DNA of 64,000 bases from the NCBI RefSeq assembly GCF_018279705.1, contig NZ_CP036498.1, positions 5,349,001-5,413,000 of the forward strand, given 5' to 3'. Source of the stretch: Tardiphaga alba (GTDB lineage Bacteria > Pseudomonadota > Alphaproteobacteria > Rhizobiales > Xanthobacteraceae). The first letter of the stretch is position 1. The number at the start of each line of letters is the position of its first letter. The position numbers and the translations under genes were made by a program. Of this stretch, positions 17,194 to 26,373 are shown piece after piece. The notes under the pieces are model-generated. The model did no database searches, was not told the DNA's origin, and worked only from the letters and a program-made list of their open reading frames with translations.

Positions 17194-18126
17194 ATGAGCC
17201 CCCGCGACACCGACGCCCTCGCCCATGATCACGTCTTCCTCGGGCGCGATCACGACGCCAATACGCGCCGCACGCTATGGGTCGTGGCCCTCACCGCTGT
17301 GATGATGGTTGGCGAGATCGTCGCCGGCACGGTGTTCAACTCGATGGCGCTGCTGGCCGACGGTTTCCATATGGCCACCCATGCGGTCGCGCTCGCTGTT
17401 GCAGCCGGCGCCTACGCCTTTGCCCGCCGCAACGCGCATAACCCGCGCTTCACCTTCGGCACCGGCAAGGTCGGCGATCTCGCCGGCTTTGCATCCGCGC
17501 TCATTCTGGCGGTGATCGCCATCGGCATCGCCGTCGAATCCGTGCAGCGGCTGTTCACGCCATCCACCGTCGCCTTCGGCGAAGCCACGGTGATCGCGAT
17601 CATCGGCCTCGTCGTGAACATCGCCAGCGCCGTCCTGCTCAGCGGCGGCCACCATCACCACGGACACGATCATCATGGTCATGGACATGGACATGGCCAC
17701 GATCACCATCACGCGCATCATCACGACAACAATATGCGCTCCGCCTTCATGCATGTGCTGGCCGATGCGCTGACATCGGTACTGGCCATCGCGGCGCTGC
17801 TGGCCGGCCGTTACCTTGGCTGGGTCTGGCTCGATCCGGTCATGGGCATTGTCGGCGGCATCGTGATCGCCATCTGGTCGTGGAACCTGCTGCGCGACAC
17901 CTCCGCCGTGCTGCTCGACACCGCCGACCCGCATCTCGAAGCGGAGATCCGCGACGAGGTCGAGCGCCCCGGCGATGCCCGCATCTTCGATCTGCATGTC
18001 TGGCGCGTCGGCCCCGGCGCCCATGCCGCCATCGTCGCCTTTGCCGGCGCCGCCAGCACCGAGGCGGTGCGCCAGCGCCTCACCGCCGTGCATGAATTAC
18101 AGCATGTGACGGTGGAAGCGCGCTGA
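17194..18126 (+). CDS. dmeF: DmeF, cation diffusion facilitator exporting Co/Ni
   Basis: 310 residues with six membrane segments of the CDF family. The metal site in helix 2 is of DmeF type (ADGFHMATHAVAL, Asp-His-His) and helix 5 has HVLADALTS (HxxxD). A long histidine-rich cytoplasmic loop lies near residues 150-180 (HHHHGHDHHGHGHGHG and following), typical of DmeF. It should pump cobalt and nickel out by proton antiport across the inner membrane. It is cotranscribed with dmeR. DNA encoding the His loop is low-complexity CAC/CAT repeats. Confidence 0.94.
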   Translation: MSPRDTDALAHDHVFLGRDHDANTRRTLWVVALTAVMMVGEIVAGTVFNSMALLADGFHMATHAVALAVAAGAYAFARRNAHNPRFTFGTGKVGDLAGFASALILAVIAIGIAVESVQRLFTPSTVAFGEATVIAIIGLVVNIASAVLLSGGHHHHGHDHHGHGHGHGHDHHHAHHHDNNMRSAFMHVLADALTSVLAIAALLAGRYLGWVWLDPVMGIVGGIVIAIWSWNLLRDTSAVLLDTADPHLEAEIRDEVERPGDARIFDLHVWRVGPGAHAAIVAFAGAASTEAVRQRLTAVHELQHVTVEAR

Positions 18127-18218
18127 CATCGCGCCCTGTTGGCAACAGCGGGAAGCCTGAGTAACCTGACAGTCTCACCGCCAGCCGCAATGGCGGATCA
18201 AGAATGTCAGGGAAGAGC

Positions 18219-19811
18219 ATGCCAGACCAGACCGCGCCCGTGACCCGCCATGAGGTGCTCTACGGCGACCGCGTTGTCGCCTGTTTCAAAGACCGCCCCG
18301 CCACCCTCGATGCCATGCTGCGCAGCGCCGCCGCGCGAAAGCCGGATGGTACGGCGCTGGTGCTGGGCGACAGGCGCGTCACCTATGCCGAACTCGACCG
18401 CATCGCCGAGAACGTCGCCCGCCATCTGGTCGCTGCCGGTTTCCGCAAAGGCGAGCGCATTGCGATGCTGCTCGGCAATTGCCTCGAGTTTATTTTTTGC
18501 GCGGTCGGCGCCACACGCGCCGGCATGATCGTCGTGCCGATGAATACGCGCCAGCGTGCGCCCGAGATCGATTATGTGCTGCAGCAGTGCCAGGCCGCAG
18601 CCCTGGTCTATGACGGCGAATGCGAGGCCAACCTGCCCGCACCGCGCGCGGAGGTTCGGCGTCAGTGGGTCGTCGGCAGCGGACGCGCCCCATCCTTTGC
18701 CGAGCTGACACACAACACGCCGGCCGTCGCCTTGCCGCAACTGCAGCAGGAGGACACCGCCTATCTGCTCTATACATCCGGCACCACTGGCCATCCGAAA
18801 GGCGCGATGCTCACCCATGCGAGCATCATTCATTCGGTGCTGAACTTCCAGCATGGCTACAGCCTGCATGAGGGCGACGTCACCATGCTGGCCGTGCCGG
18901 CCTCGCATGTCACCGGACTAGTGGCGCTGATCCTGGCTACGATCAATGTCGCCGGCACGCTGGTCATCATGCCCGCCTTCAAGGCGCCGGAGTTTCTCGC
19001 CATCGCGGCGCGCGAGCGCATGACCTACACGCTGATGGTGCCGGCAATGTATAATCTCTGCCTGCTGCAGCCGGATTTCGACGCACACGATCTCTCCGCC
19101 TGGCGCATTGCCGGTTTCGGCGGCGCGCCGATGCCGGAAGCCACCATCAAGCGCCTCGCGCAAGCGCTGCCGAAACTCGATCTCTGCAATGCCTATGGCT
19201 CGACGGAGACCACATCGCCCGCAACCATGTTTCCGCCGGGCTCACCTGCCGAGAAAATCAATACGGTGGGACGGCCCGTGACCGGCGCACATATCATCAT
19301 CGCCGATGACGACGGGCGCGAGGTGCCGCGCGGCCAGGATGGCGAATTGCTGATTGCTGGCGCGATGGTGGTGCCGGGCTATTGGGACAATCCCGATGCG
19401 ACGCGAACGGGCTTTGTCGGCGGCTACTGGCGCTCCGGGGATATCGGCCGCATGGATACCGACGGCTATGTCAGCGTGGTCGATCGCAAGAAGGACATGA
19501 TCAATCGCGCCGGCTTCAAGATCTACTGCACCGAGGTCGAGAATGTGATGTCGCATCACCCCGCCATCGTCGAAAGTGCGGTGGTCGGCAAGCCCGATCC
19601 GGTGCTGGGCGAACGCGTGCACGCTTTCGCCTACAGTCCCGAGGGCGGCGACGAGGCCGACATCCGCAAATATTGCGCGGAGCGATTGAGCGACTACAAA
19701 GTGCCGGACAGCATCACGTTCCTGAACGAGCCACTGCCAAGGAATGCGAACGGGAAGATTCTGAAGACGGAATTGCGGAAGATGATGGCGGAAGTTGAAT
19801 TGTCGAAGTGA
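18219..19811 (+). CDS. Class I adenylate-forming enzyme, acyl-CoA synthetase
   Basis: 530 residues. All core motifs are present: the P-loop LLYTSGTTGHPKGAMLTH, the YGSTETTS loop, GDIGRMDTDGYVSVVDRKKD and, near the C-terminus, the catalytic Lys in NGKILKTELR. These enzymes activate a carboxylic acid with ATP and load CoA; the acid here could be a fatty or an aromatic acid. The start at 18219 has GGAAGAGC upstream; an ATG at 18204 is possible. It stands alone, with repeats downstream. Substrate not inferable. Confidence 0.92.
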   Translation: MPDQTAPVTRHEVLYGDRVVACFKDRPATLDAMLRSAAARKPDGTALVLGDRRVTYAELDRIAENVARHLVAAGFRKGERIAMLLGNCLEFIFCAVGATRAGMIVVPMNTRQRAPEIDYVLQQCQAAALVYDGECEANLPAPRAEVRRQWVVGSGRAPSFAELTHNTPAVALPQLQQEDTAYLLYTSGTTGHPKGAMLTHASIIHSVLNFQHGYSLHEGDVTMLAVPASHVTGLVALILATINVAGTLVIMPAFKAPEFLAIAARERMTYTLMVPAMYNLCLLQPDFDAHDLSAWRIAGFGGAPMPEATIKRLAQALPKLDLCNAYGSTETTSPATMFPPGSPAEKINTVGRPVTGAHIIIADDDGREVPRGQDGELLIAGAMVVPGYWDNPDATRTGFVGGYWRSGDIGRMDTDGYVSVVDRKKDMINRAGFKIYCTEVENVMSHHPAIVESAVVGKPDPVLGERVHAFAYSPEGGDEADIRKYCAERLSDYKVPDSITFLNEPLPRNANGKILKTELRKMMAEVELSK

Positions 19812-19827
19812 AGCGCTGACGTCGAGC

Positions 19828-19945
19828 TCCCTCTCCCCTCCGGGGAGAGGGCTGGGTGAGGGGGCGCCGCGAGCGACGCCGCCTGTGGCAGCCCCTCACC
19901 CGCCGCGAAGACGCGGCGACCTCTCCCCGGAGGGGAGAGGTGAAG
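19828..19945. repeat. Palindromic intergenic repeat (CTCTCCCCTCCGGGGAGAG family)
   Basis: CCCTCTCCCCTCCGGGGAGA on the left is itself palindromic and pairs with CTCTCCCCGGAGGGGAGAGG on the right. An internal CCCCTCACCC/GGGTGAGGGG pair and a CGCCGC(GAA)GCGGCG hairpin complete a long compound stem. It separates the convergent synthetase and transferase genes. Confidence 0.8.
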
Positions 19946-19954
19946 AAACAGCGA

Positions 19955-21544
19955 TCACCACGCCGCCACCGCACCATCCGACCTCGGATCGGTCGCGCCT
20001 TCCAGCACGCCGTTCTCGTGCAGCACGATGGCGCCGGCATGGCCCATGGTGCCGGTATAGCTGCCGAGCACCTCGACCACATGGCCGGCGTCACGCAACT
20101 GCTGGATCAGCGCGGGATCGAAGCGATCCTCCACCTTCAGCGTCACGCTCTCATTGCCCCAGGTCTTGCCGAGCAACCAGCGCGGTGCCGTCACCGCCTG
20201 CTGTAGCGGCATGCCGAACATGCCATAGCGCGAGAACACCGCGGACTGCGTCTGTGGCTGCCCCTCACCGCCCATATTGCCATAGACCATGCGACGGCCG
20301 TCATCGAAGATCGCCATCGCCGGATTGAGCGTGTGGAACGGCTTGCGGCCGGGCTTCAGGGCATTCCAGCCGCCATCGGCGAGACGGAACGAGGCGCCGC
20401 GATTCTGCCAGCAGATGCCGGTTTCCGGCAGCACCACGCCAGAACCGAATTCGAAATAGACCGACTGGATGAAGGACACCGAGCGCCCCTGGCCGTCGAT
20501 GACGCCGAGCCAGATCGTGTCGCCGGGCTTGCGGATATGCGGCCATGGTAGCGCGCGTTCGCGATCGATGTGACGGGCGAGTTCATCGAGCTTGGCATCG
20601 TCGAGGAACGATGCGGGATCGACGGTCATGTGATCGGGATCGCCGACATGCTCGTCGCGGACGATGAAGGCCTGCTTGGTCGCCTCGACGAGACCGTGGA
20701 TGTGATCGAAGCCTTCCGCCTGGGTGACGCCAAGACGATCGAACATCGCGAGGATCATCAGCGACGACAGGCCCTGCGTCGGCGGCGCCATGTTGAACAG
20801 CTGCGCGCCGCGCACCGTGGTCGACAGCGGCGGACGCTCGCTGGCCTGATGCTGCTTCAGGTCGGCGGCGGTCACCGGCGACTCCACTTTCGCCAGATCG
20901 GCGGCGATGCTGTCGGCGAGCTTGCCGGTGTAGAAACTCTCGAAGCCGTCGGCCGCGAGCCGCTTCAACGTCGCACCGAGTGCGGGCAACTTCAGCACAT
21001 CGCCTTCGGCCGGCGCCTGGCCGTTCGGCAGGAACGTGGCTGCAAAATTCGGCTGGTCCTTCAGTTCGGCAAATTTCTCCGTCGAGAGTTCGGACTGGCT
21101 GCGCGTGACGACGATGCCGCTCTCGGCATAATAGATCGCACTTTCCAGCAGCCGTTCGCGCGACAGCGGCGTCTGCCAGTGTTTCGAGACATCCAGCGCC
21201 TTCTGCCAGCCGGACACCGTGCCGGCCACGGTGTTGGCCGCGAGCGGCCCGCGGAACGGGATCGTCGCAACGCCGTGCTTTGCATAATAAGCAAGATCGA
21301 CCGCCGCGCCGGCGCGGCCACAGGCATCCACCGTCACCGGCGCCTTGCCGGGCTCGGCGATCAGCCAGAAACCGTCGCCGCCGATGCCGGTCATATGCGG
21401 ATAGACCACCGCGAGCGCCGCAGCGGTCGCAATCGCGGCCTCGACCGCGGTGCCGCCATCCTTGAGCACATCGAGCCCGGCCTGCGACGCCAGATGATGC
21501 GGCGAGGTGACCATCCCCCGGCGCGCGCGCGGTGTTTCAAGCAT
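19955..21544 (-). CDS. Gamma-glutamyltransferase family protein
   Basis: 529 residues. N-terminal ARRGMVTSPHHLASQAGLDVLKDGG and GIGGDGFWLIAEP are the Ntn-hydrolase GGT fold. The likely self-cleavage threonine is in PGDTIWLGVIDGQGRSVSFI. The C-terminal YGNMGGEGQPQTQ also fits. Such enzymes cleave or transfer gamma-glutamyl groups, or act as acylases. No signal peptide is visible, so a cytoplasmic location is likely, unlike classical periplasmic GGT. Substrate unknown. It is divergent from the palindromic repeat at its 5' side. Confidence 0.87.
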   Translation of the reverse strand: MLETPRARRGMVTSPHHLASQAGLDVLKDGGTAVEAAIATAAALAVVYPHMTGIGGDGFWLIAEPGKAPVTVDACGRAGAAVDLAYYAKHGVATIPFRGPLAANTVAGTVSGWQKALDVSKHWQTPLSRERLLESAIYYAESGIVVTRSQSELSTEKFAELKDQPNFAATFLPNGQAPAEGDVLKLPALGATLKRLAADGFESFYTGKLADSIAADLAKVESPVTAADLKQHQASERPPLSTTVRGAQLFNMAPPTQGLSSLMILAMFDRLGVTQAEGFDHIHGLVEATKQAFIVRDEHVGDPDHMTVDPASFLDDAKLDELARHIDRERALPWPHIRKPGDTIWLGVIDGQGRSVSFIQSVYFEFGSGVVLPETGICWQNRGASFRLADGGWNALKPGRKPFHTLNPAMAIFDDGRRMVYGNMGGEGQPQTQSAVFSRYGMFGMPLQQAVTAPRWLLGKTWGNESVTLKVEDRFDPALIQQLRDAGHVVEVLGSYTGTMGHAGAIVLHENGVLEGATDPRSDGAVAAW

Positions 21545-21630
21545 TCATCGTCTCCAGAGTGTCTGGCATGCCAGCAGATCGTTGCCGCAGTCGTAACGCG
21601 TCTGGCCGATGATTCAAGCCTTTCACTCGC

Positions 21631-21733
21631 ATGTCGCCACCCGCGAAAGCGGGTGGCCCAGTAGACAAAGGCCTAAGTGTTAATCCCTACCGTCCGTGTT
21701 TACTGGGTCACCCGGTCAAGCCGGGTGACGACA
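21631..21733. repeat. Compound palindromic repeat overlapping the amidohydrolase 3' end
   Basis: Left arm: CCACCCGCGAAAGCGGGTGG, a hairpin. Right arm: TCACCCGGTCAAGCCGGGTG, also a hairpin. CCCAGTA and TACTGGG join the two as an outer stem. The amidohydrolase stop codon (21708-21710) lies inside the right arm, so the repeat supplies the last codons. Confidence 0.8.
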
Positions 21734-22925
21734 AGGGAAGGATCACCCCATCCCGCGCCACCAGCCGGCCATTCTTGTAGACGGCGCGGCGCCGGGGCAG
21801 ATCGACCACCGCCTGCGGCACGGCAGGCGCATCGATGGCGACGAAATCGGCTTTCGCGCCGACGCGCAGCCCGTGATCGTCGAGCCGCAGGGCCTTGGCA
21901 CCGCCCGCCGTGACGATATCGAAGGCCAGTGCCAGGTCCTCATCCGTATTGAAGCCCGAACGGTAGCCGATCATCATCGCGCGGCCGAGCATGTCGCCAT
22001 CGCCGTAAGGCCACCAGCTGTCGCGGATATTGTCGCAGCCGCCGAACACGGTGACACCGGCTGCGCGCAACACTTTCACCGGCGGGAACGGCCGCGCGCC
22101 CGGCGCATTGGTCATGATGGCGACGCCGCTCTTCGCCAGCAGCTCCGCCGTTCGCTGCACCACATCCGCCGCGACATCGCCAAGCGAATAGGCATGGCTG
22201 ATGGCCACGTGGCCCTGCATGCCCAGCGCCTGCGTCCGCGCGCAGATTTGCTCGATCTCGAAAATGCCGAGCATCGAGGGATCGTGCAGATGGATGTCCA
22301 CATCGACGCCGCGGCGCTCGGCGATGCCGAACACGACGTCGAGATGCTTTTCCACATCGCGATCGAACCCGCCGGGATCGAGGCCACCGATCACATCGGC
22401 GCCAAGATCAAAAGCGGCATCGAGCAGATCGGGCGTATCAGGGCTGCGCAGGATGCCGCTTTGCGGGAAAGCGACGAGCTGGATGTCGATGACGTCGCGA
22501 TGCGCCTCGCGCACGGCGGCGATCGTCTCCAGCGACTTCAGGCCCACCGAGCCGTCCACCATCACATGGCTGCGCATCCGCGTGCTGCCATGGCCGAGGC
22601 ACAGTTCAAGCTGGCTCTTGGCGCGCTCGGCCATCGGCGCAGCTTTCGCCATGTTGTCGGCCTGGATGGCGACGCGCTCCTGCACGTTGAACCCGTTGGA
22701 ATAAGGCACATGCGGCCGCCAGACATCGCCGTAAAAACTGGTGTCGAGATGGATGTGGCCTTCGACGAAGGATGGAATGACGAGGGTGCCGGCGAGATCG
22801 ATGGTCTCTATTGCTGCGGCACTGCCAGTCGGCGTGATGGCGGAGATGCGGCCATTGGCGACGGCGACATCGTTCAGCGTGCCGTCGGGGAATTTGGCGG
22901 AGGTGAAGAGTGTATCGATGGTCAT
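21708..22925 (-). CDS. Amidohydrolase family protein (cytosine deaminase/AtzC-like)
   Basis: 405 residues of the metal-dependent amidohydrolase superfamily. The metal ligands appear in EGHIHLDTSF, VDVDIHLHDPS, AISHAYSLGD and FGGCDNIRDSWWPYGDGD, a pattern close to cytosine deaminase CodA and N-isopropylammelide hydrolase. It should deaminate or hydrolyse a cyclic amide or amine in the cytoplasm. The start at 22925 has GGAG upstream; a longer frame (to 23096) runs through a repeat and the end of the next gene. The C-terminal residues LPLSSPGLTG are encoded by a palindromic repeat, so the original C-terminus may have been replaced. Confidence 0.88.
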   Translation of the reverse strand: MTIDTLFTSAKFPDGTLNDVAVANGRISAITPTGSAAAIETIDLAGTLVIPSFVEGHIHLDTSFYGDVWRPHVPYSNGFNVQERVAIQADNMAKAAPMAERAKSQLELCLGHGSTRMRSHVMVDGSVGLKSLETIAAVREAHRDVIDIQLVAFPQSGILRSPDTPDLLDAAFDLGADVIGGLDPGGFDRDVEKHLDVVFGIAERRGVDVDIHLHDPSMLGIFEIEQICARTQALGMQGHVAISHAYSLGDVAADVVQRTAELLAKSGVAIMTNAPGARPFPPVKVLRAAGVTVFGGCDNIRDSWWPYGDGDMLGRAMMIGYRSGFNTDEDLALAFDIVTAGGAKALRLDDHGLRVGAKADFVAIDAPAVPQAVVDLPRRRAVYKNGRLVARDGVILPLSSPGLTG

Positions 22926-22952
22926 TCGCAACTCCGTCGATTTACTGAGACT

Positions 22953-23000
22953 GTCATCACCCGCCCTGGCGCGCAATTGCGCGCACGGCCGGGCGATGAC
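22953..23000. repeat. Palindromic intergenic repeat
   Basis: GTCATCACCCG and CGGGCGATGAC form the outer stem, and GCGCGCAATTGCGCGC is a perfect inner palindrome. It lies between the CoxE-like gene and the amidohydrolase, both on the minus strand. Confidence 0.8.
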
Positions 23001-23007
23001 AACAAAG

Positions 23008-24383
23008 CTACTGATACGCCGCCACGATATCCGACACCGCGCGTTCGAGCTGCTGCGCCGTCGCGCATTGGCGGACCACGTTGCAGAAGGTCGCATAACG
23101 CGGCATCTCGGAGTCGCCGAAACCCCAGCTGACGCGGCCTTCGGGATTGAGCCAGACCAGCCGCTTCGAGCGTTCGCCGATCCGCTTCAGGATATCGGCG
23201 CGCGGATCGAGATTGTTGCTGCGGGCATCCCCAGCACGATCACCGTGGTCTGCGGCGTCACCGCGCTCATGAAATCCTTTTCGAAATCGGCGAGCGAACG
23301 GCCGTAATCCGACGAGCCGAAGCCGACCGCAGACATGATCTGCTTCATCGCCTCTTCCGGCTTGTTGTTCTCCAGCATGGCGCTGACCTCGATCAGATTG
23401 CCCGAGAATGCGAAGGAGCGCACGTCCGACACCACTTCATGCAGGCTGTGGATCAGCAGCAGGAAGAAATCCGACACCTGCGCCACCGAGCCCGAGACGT
23501 CGCAGATGGCGACGATTTTCGGTCTGTCGCGATGGCGGCGTTTCCAGGCCGTGAGAAACGGCACGCCGCCCCAGGCGGCGTTGCGGCGGATGGTGCGGCG
23601 GACATCGAGATGGCCGCGACGCTGCCGCTTGCGCGGCTTGCTGAAGCGTTCGCGCAGGCGGCGCGCGATCTGCCGGATCAGCACGCGCATCTGCGCGATC
23701 TGGCGCTGCTCCAGCCGCGCCATCGGCGCACTGCGCAGGATCTCGTTGCGCAGCGCCTCGGTCTCCTCGCGCCCATAAAGAAGCAGCGCCTGCGACACCA
23801 TTTCGCTGACGGTCTCGCGCAGGCTGCCGAGCGCCGTAGCCAGCCTTTCGGCATCGGCGGGATTGCTGGTGGTGAGCGCATCAATGTCGTCGCGCAATTG
23901 CGCGATACCGAGCTGCTCGAGCACGCGGCTTGCAAACAGGCCGCGCTGCGTAAACACACGGATGTTGGGGAGGCCGGCGGCATTGGCGGCACTCGACAGC
24001 GCAGCTGCAATCGCCGCGCGGTCCTGCGCCAGCAGCATCTGCGCGAGCGCGCCGAGTTCGCTCGAATCCTGCGCGGAAGCGGAGCCTTCCGCGGGCTCGG
24101 CCTCGCCTTGGCCGTTCTCGTCGGCCGCCGCGTCCTGATCGTCATTCGCCGGCGGCGGCGCTTCGAAATCGGGATGGGTGAAGAACGTGTCGAAGCAGGC
24201 CGCGAGCGCCGCTTTCTCCTCACCGGACTTCGCCATGGTGAGCAACAGCGCATCGCGCAGGATCTCGCGATCGGCGGGCCCCACTTCGGCGGCAGCGCGC
24301 ATGGCGTCGATGCTTTCGGCAGGCGAGATTCTCACCCCAGCGCCGCGCGCCGCCCGAAAAAACCGATGCAGCGTGTCGCGCAT
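23008..24383 (-). pseudogene. CoxE-like VWA domain protein, frameshifted
   Basis: The gene reads normally from MRDTLHRFFRAARGAG to TVIVLG at about 23233, then leaves frame: the intact frame ends early with GMPAATISIRAPIS and a stop at 23187. Restoring one base at 23229-23232 (GGGG on the coding strand where GGGCG is expected) gives VLGDARSNNLDPRADILKRI and continues with no stop to SDIVAAYQ at 23008. The repaired protein would be 458 residues, with a VWA-like metal site (CDVSGSVAQVSDF). CoxE/VWA proteins act with MoxR ATPases in cofactor or metal insertion; the MoxR partner is next door. The remnant is uncorrupted, so this is either a very recent mutation or a base-call error. Confidence 0.85.
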
Positions 24384-24403
24384 CAGGCCCCATCCCTCTC
24401 AGC

Positions 24404-24483
24404 CGTCATTGCGAGCGCAGCGAAGCAATCCAGTTCTTGGCTAAAGACTGGATTGCTTCGTCGCTGCGCTCCTCGCAATGACG
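24404..24483. repeat. Long palindromic repeat (CGTCATTGCGAGCGCAGCGAAGCAATCC family)
   Basis: CGTCATTGCGAGCGCAGCGA at the left pairs with its near-complement at the right (TCGCTGCGCTCCTCGCAATG, then ACG). Inner GAAGCAATCCAGT / ACTGGATTGCTTC extends the stem across a short loop. It lies between the MoxR and CoxE-like genes, so it would be in their shared transcript. Confidence 0.9.
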
Positions 24484-24500
24484 GAAATGGCTTCATCGTT

Positions 24501-25460
24501 CTACCCGAACACGCCCTGCCGCCCCGCATTGGCGACAAAGGTAGAGACATTCGGCATCGTCGCTTCGATGTCGCCTTCGTATTTCAGCAGGACGTTGAGC
24601 GTATCCTTCACCAGCTCATGGCCGAGTTCGGAGGCGCCGAGCAGCACCAGCACCTTGGCCCAGTCGATGGTCTCGCTCACCGAGGGCAGTTTCTTCAGGT
24701 CCAGCGTCCGCACCTGGCTGACGAAGCCCACAAGCTGCTTGCGCAAGGTGGCGGAGACGCCGGGCACGCGGGTTTCGACGATGCGCTCTTCCAGCTTCGG
24801 CTCGGGGAAGCCGATATGCAGATGCAGGCAGCGGCGCTTCAGCGCGTCGCCGAGATCGCGCTCGCCATTGGAGGTGAGGATGACGGTCGGCGGCACGATG
24901 GCGGCGATGGTGCCAAGCTCCGGAATCGTCACCTGGAAGTCGGACAGAATTTCCAGCAGCAGCGATTCGAATTCCGCGTCGGACTTGTCGATCTCGTCGA
25001 TGAGCAGCACGCAGCCTTTCGGCTGTTCCAGCGCGCGCAGCAAGGGCCGCGGCTCGACGAATTCCTTGGAGAAGAACACGTCACCGAACGTATGCAGCTG
25101 GTCCAGCGCCTTGGCCAGCGTATCGGCGCCGCCCAGCACTTCGCCGAGCTTGTCCTTCAGGATCTGCGTGTAGAGCAGCTGCTTGGCATATTTCCACTCA
25201 TACAGCGCTTTGGCCTCGTCGAGGCCCTCATAGCATTGCATGCGGATCATCTCGAGGCCGCGCGAGGCGGCGATGGCTTTGGCAAGTTCGGTCTTGCCGA
25301 CGCCCGCCGGGCCTTCGACCAGGATCGGCTTCTCGATCTTCTCGGCAAGATAGACCGCGGTGGCGATCTGCCGGCTGGCGATATAGCCGGCGGAGGCAAG
25401 GCCGCGGTCAACGGCTTCGATCGATGCTGACGAACTCAAGGTCTCGGCCACGCGCTTCAC
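24501..25460 (-). CDS. MoxR-family AAA+ ATPase
   Basis: 319 residues. Walker A is EGPAGVGKTE at about residues 49-58. Walker B is CVLLIDEIDKSD, followed by VILTSNGERDLGDALKRRCL, the sensor and arginine region typical of MoxR. MoxR ATPases act as chaperones that activate or insert cofactors, normally with a VWA protein (here the adjacent frameshifted gene). Start is a GTG at 25460. Because the partner is frameshifted, the module may be inactive if the mutation is real. Confidence 0.93.
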   Translation of the reverse strand: MKRVAETLSSSASIEAVDRGLASAGYIASRQIATAVYLAEKIEKPILVEGPAGVGKTELAKAIAASRGLEMIRMQCYEGLDEAKALYEWKYAKQLLYTQILKDKLGEVLGGADTLAKALDQLHTFGDVFFSKEFVEPRPLLRALEQPKGCVLLIDEIDKSDAEFESLLLEILSDFQVTIPELGTIAAIVPPTVILTSNGERDLGDALKRRCLHLHIGFPEPKLEERIVETRVPGVSATLRKQLVGFVSQVRTLDLKKLPSVSETIDWAKVLVLLGASELGHELVKDTLNVLLKYEGDIEATMPNVSTFVANAGRQGVFG

Positions 25461-25563
25461 TCCGGATTTCGCAGGCTGGAATTATCCGGCGATGCCGCCG
25501 ATCCAGTCTTCCAGATGTGCTACGTGGTTCAGCCCGTAACGTCCAGCACCGCCAGCGTTGGGC

Positions 25564-26310
25564 TCACTTGCGGCTGCTGGATGCCTGGCAATTCAGCGCC
25601 TTGCGGTAACCCGCGGCACGGGCGTCGTCCTCGCTGCAGAACCAGCGATCCGGCTTCGGCTGGGTGGCGTAGTTCTGACATTGCGGGATCAGATAGACGC
25701 CGACATTGCCCGTCAGCTTGGCGCGGCGCACCTGCTTTGCGCGGATATTGCAGCCATCGGGCCGCGGCAGGTCGACGGGGAACAGCGCCGCCCGCAATGC
25801 CTTTTCCTTGTCCGGCGCACAGGAGCCGCCGAGCAGCGCAGAGTCCGCGCTCTTGCTGCGGAAATCCGCAGGCGCCACGAAACAGCCGCGCCACAGCCCC
25901 TGCCGCTTGTCCTTCGCGACAGTCTCATCGGCCTGGAATTTGGCTTTGGCCGGCGCCTCCACGCTGACACCGAAGCCCGACTGGATCACCGCCTGATTGA
26001 GGCTGATCGCTTCGCCGGCAATGGTGCAGAGTGCCGCGCGGCGTCCCTTCTCCGCCTTGTCCTCGCCGAGTTCTTCGCAACGCACGTCGCGCTTGCCGAC
26101 GAGTTTCACCAACCGGTCGCGCGCCTCGACGCCGCAGGCCCAGTTGTCTGCGTGTTCATCGACACAGGGTTGATCTATCTCGGGCGCGTCCACGCCGGCG
26201 AGGTTGTAGGCGACATTGCCGATCTGGATCGTGTCGCCATCCTTGACGATGGCCTCGGCCGCGAGAACGGGACTGGTCAGCAGCAGGAACAGCAGTGGCA
26301 GGATGCGCAT
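25564..26310 (-). CDS. Secreted thermonuclease-like protein
   Basis: 248 residues. Signal peptide MRILPLLFLLLTSPVLA. The staphylococcal-nuclease-like core has IVKDGDTIQIGNVAYNLAGV then DAPEIDQPC. The arginine of the catalytic trio sits in KGRRAALC, and the acid of DAPE is present, but the other arginine (in YRL of most family members) is Asn here (AYNLAG). That may weaken nuclease activity. A C-terminal cysteine module (PQCQNY, DRWFCSEDDARAAGYRKALN) resembles the zinc-finger-like tails found on other secreted proteins. Likely periplasmic. Confidence 0.8.
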   Translation of the reverse strand: MRILPLLFLLLTSPVLAAEAIVKDGDTIQIGNVAYNLAGVDAPEIDQPCVDEHADNWACGVEARDRLVKLVGKRDVRCEELGEDKAEKGRRAALCTIAGEAISLNQAVIQSGFGVSVEAPAKAKFQADETVAKDKRQGLWRGCFVAPADFRSKSADSALLGGSCAPDKEKALRAALFPVDLPRPDGCNIRAKQVRRAKLTGNVGVYLIPQCQNYATQPKPDRWFCSEDDARAAGYRKALNCQASSSRK

Positions 26311-26373
26311 CGATGTTGTCTCGCAGGGAACAAGACCAGTCCTATCGCAGCGGTGCCCGCGGCGAAAGAGCGA

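Noticed and set aside
23439..25430. Long plus-strand open frame opposite the CoxE-like and MoxR genes
   Set aside because: It spans two clear minus-strand genes and the intergenic palindrome; codon bias and domains are on the minus strand.
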